DNA from: JABWBJ01 sp036507855
GTDB lineage: Bacteria > Gemmatimonadota > Gemmatimonadetes > Gemmatimonadales > Gemmatimonadaceae
DNA: 25,645 nucleotides
Direction of reading: 5' to 3'
Assembly: GCA_036507855.1 (NCBI GenBank)
Contig: DATCIJ010000222.1
Span: 1 to 25,645 of the forward strand
The number at the start of each line of letters is the position of its first letter. The first letter of the stretch is position 1. The notes under the pieces were generated by a model. The model did no database searches, was not told the origin of the DNA, and saw only the letters and a program-made list of their open reading frames with translations. The translations under genes were made by a program, and so were the position numbers. This document shows positions 1 through 8,500 of the stretch, in pieces.

Positions 1-2577
1 CCCACCACTGCCTTCAGAGGCGCCGCCCGCGGCCGGCGCCGCGCCGGCACCCACCCGATACGAGATCTCGGCGCCATGCGGAGGGCTTGGACTCTGGAAC
101 GTCTTGTGGCCGATTCCATAGAAGGACTCGCCCCTGTTCGGGCCTTCGCCGTAGTCATACGCCACGCGCGGCGCGAACAGGTAAGCGGCTCCAGCCATGA
201 CTCTGGCTCCAGCAGCCCCGGCCATCTGCTCCAGCGGGTTGATGTCGACGATCCAGAAGCTGCGGCCGTGCGTGGCCGCGATCAGCTCCTTGTCGCGCGG
301 ATGGATCTGCAGGTCGTAGAACGGCACGTTAGGCATGTCGCTCATGAACCGGCGCCAGGTCTGGCCGCGGTCGAGCGAGGTGTACGCCGCGCGCGACGTT
401 CCCACGAACAGCAGGTCGGGGTTGAAGGGATCCTCGCGGATGACCCGCACGTAATCCGCCGGGCTCTCCTTCGGAAGATTGTTCACGATCGACCGGAAGG
501 ACTTCCCGTAGTCGGTGGTCACGTACAGGTACGGCGTGAAGTCGTTGTTCCGGTGATTGTCGAACGTGACGTAGAACGTGCTCGCGTCGAAGTGGGACGG
601 CTCGAACTTCCCGGCGTAGATGTCGCCCGTGGCCATTCCAGGAAAGCGCGACATCGGGATCTGCTCCCAGGTCTGACCGTCGTTCTGCGTGACCCAGACA
701 TTCCCGTCGTCCGTCCCGGCCATCAGCCAGCCCGGCCGCACATGCGACTCGGCCAGCGCCACGACCGTGCCATACGTCTCGGCGCCGGTGGCGTCGCGCG
801 TGATGCCGCCCGTCTTCGTCATGCTCGTGTCGATCTTCCCCCACTGCTTCTTGGACAGGTCGGGTGAGATCGGGACCAGGTTGTTGCCGCGCCACGTGGA
901 CTTGAGCACCCTGCTGCCGCCCATATAGAAGACGTCGGGATTGTGCGGCGACAGCAGGAACGGCGTGTTCCAGTTGTACCGCATGGTCCACTCGACCGAG
1001 TCCGCGACCTGGCGATTGCGCATGTCGGTCAACTGACGCTGAACGTCACGAGCCGGCGGACGCATGGTGTCGCCGCGGACCATCATGATGGAGTCTTCCA
1101 GCATCAGGTACCGCTGGCGGTATCCGGGCTTGGCCAGCGGCTGCGCTTCACCGGTCCTCAGGTTGGTGCGCTGGACGTTCCCGCCCTGCGACTCGGACCA
1201 CACGATCCACGGTTCGCGCGGGTGCTGCTGCGTGTAGAAACCATCGCCGCCCGTGACCATGAACCAGTAGCTGTTCTGGATGTTCCCCTTCCGGCGGCTG
1301 GGACCGCAGTGCGACCCGTTGTCCTGCGCGCCGCCGCAGATGTAGTACGGCACGCGGTAGTCATAACTCACTTCGTAGAACTGGCCGATCGGGAAGTACT
1401 CGCCGAAATCCCACGCCCCGCCGCCGTCCCAGGTGATGTAGACGCCGCCGTCGTTCCCGATGGCCATGTGTTCCGGGTCGCCCGGATCGATCCACAGCGC
1501 GTGCGTGTCGATGTGCACGTTGCGCCCCGCTTCACGCGCGGTCCGTCCGCCGTCGCTGGAAACCAGGAGCGGCGTGGATGTGAACCAGACGCGCTCCGGA
1601 TTCCGCGGGTGGACGCGCACCTGGCTGTAGTAGAACGGACGCACGTTGGCGTTGTTCATCTTCTCCCAGGACGCCCCGCCATCCTTCGTGCGATGGAGAC
1701 CGTTCTTCAGCTGCTGCGGCGGCTGGCCCGTGCGCGTGTTCGGCGTGGAGTCCGCCTCGACCATCACGTACACGATCTTCGAGTCGCCGGGGAAGATCGA
1801 GAAGTTGATGCGACCCTTTTGTGTCTCCGGCCAACCGGTTCCCTTCACCTCGGTCCAGGTGGCCCCGGCGTCAGTCGACTTCCAGAGCGCCGAGCCCGGG
1901 CCGCCCGACTTGAGGTAGTACGGCCCGCGGATGCGTTCCCAGCTCGAGGCCCAGACGATGTCGGGATTCGACGGATCCAGCGCCACGTCGATGAACCCTG
2001 CCCGATCGCTGATGAACTTGGCGAGCTTCCACGTCTGCCCGCCGTCCTCGGTCTTATAGAGGCCCCGCTCCGGATTGGTGGCCCAGGCGGCGCCGAGCGC
2101 CGCGACGTAGACGATGTTCGGATTGCGCGGATGGACGACGATGCGGCCGATGTGCTGCGTCTTCTCGAGTCCCATCAGGCGCCATGTGATGCCGCCATCC
2201 GTGGACTTGTAGACGCCGGCCCCTGGCTCAATCGAGTTGCGCGAGTTCTGCTCACCCGTGCCCGCCCACACCTGCATCGTGTCCGACGGGGCAACCGCGA
2301 GGGAGCCCATGGACATCACAGGGTAGGTGTCGAACGTCGGGCGGAATGTCACCCCGCCATTGCTGCTCTTCCAGACTCCGCCAGCCGACGGCGCGACAAA
2401 GAGCGTTCTCGACGGGAACGGGATGCCGGTGATGTCGGCGATACGACCCTCGAAGTGCGCCGGACCCACACTTCGCCATCGCATACCGGCCAACATGGCG
2501 GAATCGACGCCCTGGGCGGCGAGAATTGAAGGGGCAGAGACCAGAGCCGCGAGTTGGAGCCAGGAAGAGATACGCAT
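1..2577 (-). CDS. Secreted sortilin/VPS10-like Asp-box propeller protein, 3' end outside window
   Basis: The reading frame is open from the ATG at 2577 to the window edge (859 codons, no stop), so the C-terminus is missing. Residues 1-21 form a signal peptide ending in SILAAQ, which suggests export to the periplasm, outer membrane or outside. The body is built of repeated Asp-box (BNR) units, e.g. KSSNGGVTF (about 70-78), KSTDGGITW (124-132), KTEDGGQTW (175-183), KSTDAGATW (233-241), RTKDGGASW, VTQNDGQTW and SLDRGQTW, alternating with HPRNPxxVY-type strands. This is the pattern of the WD40/YVTN/BNR-like glycosyl-hydrolase or sortilin-like family, which forms a large beta-propeller. Such proteins are abundant in Gemmatimonadota and Acidobacteria; their substrate is generally unknown and catalytic activity should not be assumed. 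No clear Shine-Dalgarno precedes the ATG. A longer antisense frame on the plus strand (943-2529) is a shadow. Confidence 0.9.
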   Translation of the reverse strand, partial: MRISSWLQLAALVSAPSILAAQGVDSAMLAGMRWRSVGPAHFEGRIADITGIPFPSRTLFVAPSAGGVWKSSNGGVTFRPTFDTYPVMSMGSLAVAPSDTMQVWAGTGEQNSRNSIEPGAGVYKSTDGGITWRLMGLEKTQHIGRIVVHPRNPNIVYVAALGAAWATNPERGLYKTEDGGQTWKLAKFISDRAGFIDVALDPSNPDIVWASSWERIRGPYYLKSGGPGSALWKSTDAGATWTEVKGTGWPETQKGRINFSIFPGDSKIVYVMVEADSTPNTRTGQPPQQLKNGLHRTKDGGASWEKMNNANVRPFYYSQVRVHPRNPERVWFTSTPLLVSSDGGRTAREAGRNVHIDTHALWIDPGDPEHMAIGNDGGVYITWDGGGAWDFGEYFPIGQFYEVSYDYRVPYYICGGAQDNGSHCGPSRRKGNIQNSYWFMVTGGDGFYTQQHPREPWIVWSESQGGNVQRTNLRTGEAQPLAKPGYRQRYLMLEDSIMMVRGDTMRPPARDVQRQLTDMRNRQVADSVEWTMRYNWNTPFLLSPHNPDVFYMGGSRVLKSTWRGNNLVPISPDLSKKQWGKIDTSMTKTGGITRDATGAETYGTVVALAESHVRPGWLMAGTDDGNVWVTQNDGQTWEQIPMSRFPGMATGDIYAGKFEPSHFDASTFYVTFDNHRNNDFTPYLYVTTDYGKSFRSIVNNLPKESPADYVRVIREDPFNPDLLFVGTSRAAYTSLDRGQTWRRFMSDMPNVPFYDLQIHPRDKELIAATHGRSFWIVDINPLEQMAGAAGARVMAGAAYLFAPRVAYDYGEGPNRGESFYGIGHKTFQSPSPPHGAEISYRVGAGAAPAAGGASEGSGG

Positions 2578-2652
2578 CGGATTCGGTGAGTAAGTGGGCT
2601 GCGAGTGCCCTCAAAGTGAAGCTACGACCGCGACAGCGCGAGCGTTGAAACC

Positions 2653-2753
2653 AGATGGGAGACGGGAGATAACCTGCAAACCCGATTACAGACGGATCCC
2701 GCGTTGATCGCCGTGCAGTTCATCTCACGTCTCCCATCTCCCATCTCACCTCT
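2653..2753. repeat. Inverted pair of 7-bp-period degenerate tandem repeats
   Basis: The left block (2653-2670) reads AGATGGG AGACGGG AGAT on the plus strand. The right block (2722-2753), read on the minus strand, is AGAGGTG AGATGGG AGATGGG AGACGTG AGAT, again in 7-bp steps. The 18 bases 2653-2670 match the reverse complement of 2722-2739 at 17 of 18 positions, so a long stem with a 51-nt loop is possible. The right block begins 3 nt after the stop codon of the minus-strand membrane-protein gene, so in its transcript this hairpin would lie in the 3' region. No U-run follows, so ordinary intrinsic termination is not shown. Confidence 0.75.
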
Positions 2754-2756
2754 CGC

Positions 2757-3314
2757 CTACGGCCACAGCCATCCAAATACTCCCGCGGTAAACAGTCCGT
2801 AGACGACGCCATCCAGCACCTGCAGCCGGAACGTGCGCCACGGCCGTCCGAACCAGATCGACTCGGGAACCATGGCGAGGATATACGACATCATCGATGT
2901 CGCGCCGACGACACGGAAGACGGCGAGATACTCGGCTCCGGCGCCCAGCGCGTGCCAGGCCACGTACGCCACGAGAAGCGACACGATCACGTTGTAGATG
3001 AACGCCTTCAGCATCATCGGGCCCATCGGCGGCACGCCGTTAGGCACGATGGTGATATACGCGCGAGGACCCTTGTTCATTCTTTCCTTCATCGCCGGGT
3101 CCTCGAACACCTTGGGATCTCTCGCCCATGGCAGCGCGTACTGGCCGGGCGCCGGCGGATTCGCGCGCATCGACGCCTGCACAGCGTCCGGATCCGGCAA
3201 TCCCTGCCAGTCCTGCTTGTGGTGCGGCAGTACAGTCCACGCCAGTGCCGAGAGGATGAACACCACCACGCCGCTCACAACTATCGGAAGCCACAACTGG
3301 GTGAGGAATTCCAT
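2757..3314 (-). CDS. Small integral membrane protein, unknown function
   Basis: This encodes 185 residues with one hydrophobic segment near the N-terminus (about 7-28), a soluble proline-rich stretch (about 32-95, with HHKQDW and PDPDAVQ), then about three hydrophobic segments (roughly 104-122, 128-150 and 165-184) ending in GWLWP. The start is well supported: AGGAGG lies 5 nt before the ATG. I do not recognise a named family; it looks like a conserved hypothetical inner-membrane protein. It lies 72 nt downstream of the P1-type peptidase gene on the same strand and may share its transcript, although a 7-bp-period repeat fills that gap. The stop TAG is followed almost at once by another such repeat. 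Confidence 0.8.
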   Translation of the reverse strand: MEFLTQLWLPIVVSGVVVFILSALAWTVLPHHKQDWQGLPDPDAVQASMRANPPAPGQYALPWARDPKVFEDPAMKERMNKGPRAYITIVPNGVPPMGPMMLKAFIYNVIVSLLVAYVAWHALGAGAEYLAVFRVVGATSMMSYILAMVPESIWFGRPWRTFRLQVLDGVVYGLFTAGVFGWLWP

Positions 3315-3319
3315 CTCAT

Positions 3320-3325
3320 CCTCCT
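3320..3325 (-). promoter_or_regulatory. Shine-Dalgarno AGGAGG of the membrane-protein gene
   Basis: On the minus strand AGGAGG is followed by 5 nt (ATGAG) and the ATG at 3314. This is one of the few consensus ribosome binding sites in the window and fixes the start of the gene at 2757-3314. Confidence 0.75.
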
Positions 3326-3338
3326 GTTGTTAGGGCAA

Positions 3339-3391
3339 CGGACAGCGGACAACGGACACCTGCAGTGCCGAGTCACGAGTCACGAATCACG
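3339..3391. repeat. Two triple 7-bp tandem repeats between genes
   Basis: CGGACA recurs at 3339, 3346 and 3353, exactly 7 bp apart. Directly after, GAGTCAC (3370), GAGTCAC (3377) and GAATCAC (3384) again recur every 7 bp. The second block overlaps the TGA stop of the peptidase gene (3387-3389), so the array abuts a minus-strand gene end just as the array at 2722-2753 does. The unit sequences differ between arrays but the period is the same. Confidence 0.75.
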
Positions 3392-4331
3392 CCAATCGCA
3401 CTGCGCGCTCAATCGCCGTCTCGAGAACCCGCACCGCCAGCGCCTCCACCTGCACCAGGGGAACCCTCAGCCCTTCGTGTTGGCAGAGAGCGAAGACGAT
3501 GTCCCCATCGTACGAAGTGCCCGCGGGCGTGATGCGCCGGTAGAGCCCCGCCGAAGCGGCTTGCGCCAGTTCGGAAACGGCCGAGCGGGAAAGTGCGGCA
3601 TTCGTGGCCACCACCGCCAGAGTCGTGTTGCCGCCAATCGGGGTTTCGGCGGTCGCCGGCCGGGTAAGGGGGGACGGCGGACCACTGGCCAGGACCCGCG
3701 CCGAGTCGACGAACGTCCCATCGGGAGCCCTGGCGCCGGCGATGACTTTGCCGTTGCCATCGCGCACGTCGCCGAAAGCATTCACGACGGCGACCGCTCC
3801 AATCATCAATTCGTTGGCCTGTTCGAACCAGCAGCCGACGCCGCCCTTCATCGCTCCTTCGCGCCCGGCGACCTTGCCGACCGTTGCACCGGTTCCCGCG
3901 CCCACGCTTCCCTCGCCGATGCCCACGGAGGTCGCGGAGTCGCAGGCCTCGTACGCCATGGCGGGAGTGGGTCGGGCGTCGGGACGGCCAAGTGGCAGAA
4001 GATCGAAGATCACGGCCGCCGGCACGATGGGCACTACGAAAGCACCCATCGGATGGCCGCGCATATGCTCTTCCATCCAGCGCATCACTCCGGCGGCGGC
4101 GTCGAGTCCGTAAGCGGAACCGCCGGTCAACATGACGGCGTCGACCCGATCGGCCAGGCTGGTTGGAGACAACGCTCCGAGTTCGCGCGTTCCGGTGGCA
4201 CGCCCCACGATGCACACGCCGCCGCGCCATGCGCGTCGTTCGTGGCGTATCACGGTCACTCCAGTCCCGCCCTCGGCGTCGGTTGCATGACCGACCATGA
4301 GGCCGAGTGGTCTGAAGTCGAAGCCGCTCAC
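3387..4331 (-). CDS. P1/DmpA-family (S58, NylC-like) self-processing peptidase
   Basis: Predicted N-terminal-nucleophile amidohydrolase of 314 residues, close to the family's usual 310-370. Family landmarks are visible: VGHATDAEGGTGVTV near the N-terminus, MLTGGSAYGLDAAAGVMRW (about 67-85), VPIVPAAVIFDL (about 100-111), GSVGAGTGATVGK (about 141-153) and a GGNTTLAVVATNA segment with Asn235-Thr236. In NylC, self-cleavage between Asn and Thr in the matching motif frees the catalytic Thr; the same is inferred here, giving alpha and beta chains. Known members act as D-aminopeptidases, beta-aminopeptidases or nylon-oligomer hydrolases; substrate here is unknown. No signal peptide is seen, so it is probably cytoplasmic. 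I chose GTG 4331 because family homology begins there and it overlaps the upstream stop as GTGA; the frame also runs upstream to 4481, but that part is a shadow of the zinc-ribbon gene. Confidence 0.88.
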   Translation of the reverse strand: MSGFDFRPLGLMVGHATDAEGGTGVTVIRHERRAWRGGVCIVGRATGTRELGALSPTSLADRVDAVMLTGGSAYGLDAAAGVMRWMEEHMRGHPMGAFVVPIVPAAVIFDLLPLGRPDARPTPAMAYEACDSATSVGIGEGSVGAGTGATVGKVAGREGAMKGGVGCWFEQANELMIGAVAVVNAFGDVRDGNGKVIAGARAPDGTFVDSARVLASGPPSPLTRPATAETPIGGNTTLAVVATNAALSRSAVSELAQAASAGLYRRITPAGTSYDGDIVFALCQHEGLRVPLVQVEALAVRVLETAIERAVRLA

Positions 4332-4513
4332 CCTGTGGCCGGCGCCTGCGTGGCCGCCTTGGTTGCGCACCGGCGGCAGAGCGTCACGCCCTTCATGGAG
4401 CAGACCTGGCAGATGAAGGTGCCGCAGCCGTGACAGGGATAGCCTTCGGACGCGCGCTCTTCGTTGCCACAGGCGCGGCACTCCATAGCGTCTTTTTCGC
4501 GCAGTTCTGTCAT
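4328..4513 (-). CDS. Tiny eight-cysteine zinc-ribbon protein
   Basis: This encodes 61 residues with four CxxC knuckles: C12-C15, C27-C30, C35-C38 and C46-C49. Eight cysteines with this spacing suggest two structural zinc sites in a B-box/zinc-ribbon-like fold. There is no other domain and no signal peptide, so it is probably cytoplasmic. GGAGGG (4518-4523 on the minus strand) lies 4 nt before the ATG, which supports the start. The stop TGA overlaps the GTG start of the peptidase gene by 4 nt, so the two are probably translationally coupled. Function is unknown; a partner, chaperone or regulator of the peptidase is a guess from context only. Confidence 0.8.
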   Translation of the reverse strand: MTELREKDAMECRACGNEERASEGYPCHGCGTFICQVCSMKGVTLCRRCATKAATQAPATG

Positions 4514-4650
4514 TCAGCCCTCCGGCGTAGCGCCCTAAGGTTATGCGCCGCGCGGTGCATTTGACACCTCCGCGGCTTGGCCGGCCGCGTCGCTCACTCG
4601 GGGAACCTGCCCGCGTGTCGCCGAAAGGGAGGCCCCGTCGGGAGCGCCTG

Positions 4651-5505
4651 TCACCGAGGCTTGAGAAAGACAGCAGCCTTCGGAGCGACCATTATCTCGA
4701 TAGGCGTGCGACCAACGATGTCCCCATCCGCCTGAACTGAAACCGATGGCTCGCTCTGAATCCTGAATACTCGACCCCGCACGAATCTCATCCCCGGATG
4801 CGGACGGAAATCTCCCCGCAGCAACCGCCAGAACAGCGACAACACGTCGCTCGTCCGCTCGGGCGTGAACAGACAGAGATCCAGCTCGCCGTCGTCAGGC
4901 CTGATGTCTGGCCCGAGCGAGAACAAGCCGCCGAGTATCGAGCCCGCGTTCGCGATCATCGCCAGCAGCGCCCGCCCTTCAACGACCTGCCCGTCGACAT
5001 CCACCGTGACATGAACCCGGTCCCGCCCGAGCGCCGCCCGCGTCGCCGTGATCACGTACGAAAGCATGCCGAGCGCGCGTTTCCTGCCGCGTGACGTACT
5101 CTCCACCATCGCGACATCGACGCCAACACCGGCGGCGAAGGCGAAGAACCGGTTGTCGGGCAGCCGGCCCAGGTCGAACGGGCAGCGGTCACCCGCCAGC
5201 AGCGCGCGCACGGCGCTGCCCACACTGAACGGCACCCCGAGCACTCCAGCCACCAGATTTCCGGTGCCGCCGGGGAGGACTCCTATCGGCGTCCCCGAAT
5301 TGGCCAGCGCGCCCGCGACCTCCATGACAGTGCCGTCGCCTCCGAGCACGAAGACCGCATCCCAGGGCTCGGTGCGCGCTTCGAGCACGTCGCGCGCATG
5401 ACCTGGATGTGACGTCACCACCTCGCTGACATCGACGTTGGCGGCACTGAACGCGCGCCGCACGGCATCGCGTTGTCGCGATCCGCGCCGCGACCTGGGA
5501 TTCAC
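4651..5505 (-). CDS. Diacylglycerol kinase-like lipid kinase (DagK/LCB5 fold)
   Basis: Predicted ATP-dependent kinase of a lipid hydroxyl (diacylglycerol, sphingoid base or similar), 284 residues from the GTG at 5505. Visible family motifs are NPRSRRG at the very start, GGDGT (55-59), LPGGTGN (77-83) and ADGD near the C-terminus (about 259-262), where the family usually has DGE. The frame continues upstream as IERVLLV, which is the normal first beta-strand of this fold, so the true N-terminus probably lies a little before 5505. No ATG, GTG or TTG is available there, leaving CTG codons near the TamB stop as possibilities. It follows TamB closely (TamB stop at 5526) and is the last gene of the envelope operon. 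A 137-bp gap separates it from the zinc-ribbon gene. Confidence 0.87.
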   Translation of the reverse strand: MNPRSRRGSRQRDAVRRAFSAANVDVSEVVTSHPGHARDVLEARTEPWDAVFVLGGDGTVMEVAGALANSGTPIGVLPGGTGNLVAGVLGVPFSVGSAVRALLAGDRCPFDLGRLPDNRFFAFAAGVGVDVAMVESTSRGRKRALGMLSYVITATRAALGRDRVHVTVDVDGQVVEGRALLAMIANAGSILGGLFSLGPDIRPDDGELDLCLFTPERTSDVLSLFWRLLRGDFRPHPGMRFVRGRVFRIQSEPSVSVQADGDIVGRTPIEIMVAPKAAVFLKPR

Positions 5506-5525
5506 GACCAGCAGGACGCGCTCTA

Positions 5526-8500
5526 TCAGCGGCGCCAGATCCTGAAGAAGTCCAGACCCACCTGCTTCTTCGCCGTGCTGAACCCGCGCTCACCCAGTCC
5601 GCAAACCAGCTTGTCGAACGACGGCTCGTAGGCAGCCGCCACGCCACTCCGCGACGTTCGCCCGAACTGGTACTCGAGCTTCACGCCGATGCTCGACAGC
5701 AGCGACGGCGAAGCCGTGGTCGACGAGGGCAGGAACTGGCAGAGCCCCGACGTGAGCGAGATGAACAGCCGGTCCGACATCTGCTTTCCGATCGCCAGTT
5801 GTGCCCCGCCGACCGAGAAGATGTCGCCGAGCTGCTGCGCTCCCCCCTGCGATGATGTCTGGAGCTGCACGAAGTCGACCAGACCGCTTGCATAACGAGC
5901 GGCGTATGAACTCGCGAAACTCGTGAACGTGCCGAGCAGGAGAGCCATGGCGCTGCTGGTCCCGCTGCCCACGCTGAAGCTGGGCTGGTCGAACAGCACG
6001 TAGCTGAGCAAGTCCGACTGTGACAGCCCGAGCAGCGAGTCCGCGGCATACAGGTCGATCGCCGGATTGGCGAGCGTTCCCGTTATGTGCACGCCGACGC
6101 GAACGTCGTTCCGACCTCCATACGTCGCGTTGATCGACCGCGACGTGTACACGGCCCGGATGTCCATTGCCGGATTGAAGCCGGGATCGCCGTTGAAGCG
6201 CAGCAGGCCGGATTGCACCTGGAACGTGCGCTGCAGCGGACTCACGTTCAGCCGATACGTCCCGCGCTCCGTCTGCAGGTCACCGGTCAGGGCCAACTGG
6301 TCTTCGCTGAAGCGGTCGGCGCGCGCCACCGTGAGATTCACGGCGCCGGTGAGCTTGATGTCCACGTCCTTCGACCGCAGCCACACATCGTTTCCCATGA
6401 CGACGCTCACGTTCTCCGCTGACAGTCCGCGAACGAACCGGGTCGCCGGTGTCGGCAGCAGGCCGAGACTCCCAACGAGAGCGCTGTCGATCCCGAGTTC
6501 GCGCCAGTCCTCGACGCTGAACAGTTCCTTGTCCGACGTTTCAGGCAGCGCAATCGTTCCACGGTCCACCACGACGGCTCCGGTTGCGCTCGACGCCTGG
6601 TCAGTACCGCGCCACGTCACGTCCGCCGTGATGAAAAGGTCGGCCAGCGCGCGGTTGCCAATGGCGTGGAATTCCCGCGCCGCCATCGCCAGATCGAACG
6701 ACACGCTGTCCGCGTTGAATGGCCGGGCGATCCAGCCCGACGCCGAAAACCGGTCACTGAGCTGCGGTCCCGACACCATGGTGAGCGTGTCGATCCGCAC
6801 GGTGTCGTTCCTCGCCCGGAGGTCGGCGTTGATCTCGCGCAGCGTAATTCCCGCATCGGGAAGCGTCACTGATCCCTGCTTCACGGTCAGTCTGCCATCG
6901 AGCGTGGCGGCTCCCGTGCGCCCCGCCAGTTCGGCATTCACCTCGAAGGTGCCCCCCGCCGCGCGCACCTTGGTGGTGAACGACTCGAGGATGTCGAGCC
7001 CGACGTTAGGCGAGAAGACCCGGACGCGCATCGTGTCGTCCAGGACGCGCCGGTCACGAGGCATGAGCGCCAGGTCGATCGGGTAATTGGCGTTCACCGT
7101 CAGCACCGTGGTGTCCGCCTGCACCACGCGTCCCTCCGCCAACAGCCGCTGATCGGCGTACGCGGCGGTCATCGCCACCTGGGCGACCTTGACGTCACCC
7201 GCGGTCACGCTGTTGAGCGTGGCGGACGCCGTGAGCCGCGGCTGTTGTCGCGTCCCGGTCATGTCGAGCGTTGCCGACAGGTCGCCGCCGAGGGGGATGC
7301 GCGTCTGCACGATGGTGGAGACGTCGCTCAGCGGAATCGCCTCGATCACCAGCTTCGCGGCAATCGGCAGGCTGTCGGGAATGGTCGCGGCCATGGTCAT
7401 CCGCTCATCGCCGTCGGCGGTCAACACGACCGTGTCCACCACCACCAGCGCGGGCTCGACCCGTATCGACGCCGGACGCTGCAGCGTGAACCGCTTGCTG
7501 TCGAGCATGATCGACAGCGAATCCATCCGGACGGTCGCGGTATCCTCCTCGAAGGTGAGCGTGCCTACCGAGGCTATCACCGGGCCGTTTATCTCCGTGG
7601 CCAGGAACGAGTACCCCCCTGTCCGGCCGTCGCCGAGGCTCAGGTCTCCGTCCACCCGCGCGAACCTGACGCCCGACAAGCTGAGTGTGTCGGAATGAAG
7701 GCTGATGGTGCCGCCCATGTTCCGGGACACGTTGGTCAGTTCCGGCGTCAGGCGCAGATGGTTCGCCCTGATGCCGGGATACACGATGTCTTCGCCACTC
7801 ACCACACCCTCGACATCGAGGGTATCGACCGATCCGCGAAGCACGAGATTCCCTTCGACCGTTCCGTTGAGCGAATCGGTTCGCGCCGTGCGAAGGTACG
7901 GCCGCAGTCCGCCCAGTGAATCGATGCGGAATGCGATCAACATGGAATCGCGTACGGTCCCGCCGAGCCCGAGCCCGCCTGACGCGATCACTCGGCCCGC
8001 CACGGTCTCCACGGTGTCCGATCCGAAGATGCTGATGCGTCCATCGGCGAAACGGAGTTGCACACGCGCGCCATCATACACCGACAGCGAGTCGATTCGT
8101 GACCGCGCCAGTGCAAGCTCGGCTGATCCGGCCAGGTTGAACAGGGAGTCACCCCGTACCGCCAGCGTGACCGAGCCGTTGAGCTCGGTCACCGGAGTCA
8201 CCGCGGTATCGAGCAGGGTCCGCAGGTCGAGGTTCTCGAAGGACAGCACACCGTTCAGCGCGTAGCCGCCTATCGAGTCACCGTCGACGCGGCCGTCGTA
8301 GGCCAGCATTCCCGCCGGCCCGCGAAGCTCCGTCGTGACGGACAGGTCTTCCGTCGTGCCCTGGAGCCGGGCCGGCCCGGCGTACTCGCCCTTGAGCGGG
8401 ATGTGCGTCTCGGTGTAGGCGCGACTGAATGTCGTGAACGAGAACGGCTGCGCCGTCATGGCGATGTCGTACGTCGTCGTGGTCTCGCCGAACGTCACGC

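Noticed and set aside
943..2529. 528-codon open frame on the plus strand
   Set aside because: Antisense to the Asp-box gene; Arg/Pro/Val-rich translation without family motifs, while the minus frame has a signal peptide and regular Asp boxes.
2952..4433. 493-codon open frame on the plus strand
   Set aside because: Crosses two well-supported minus-strand genes and their gap; His/Arg-rich nonsense composition typical of GC-rich shadow frames.
4571..4589. CGCGGC/GCCGCG hairpin as terminator behind the lipid kinase
   Set aside because: Six bp with a 7-nt loop and no T-run on either side; such stems arise often in GC-rich DNA.
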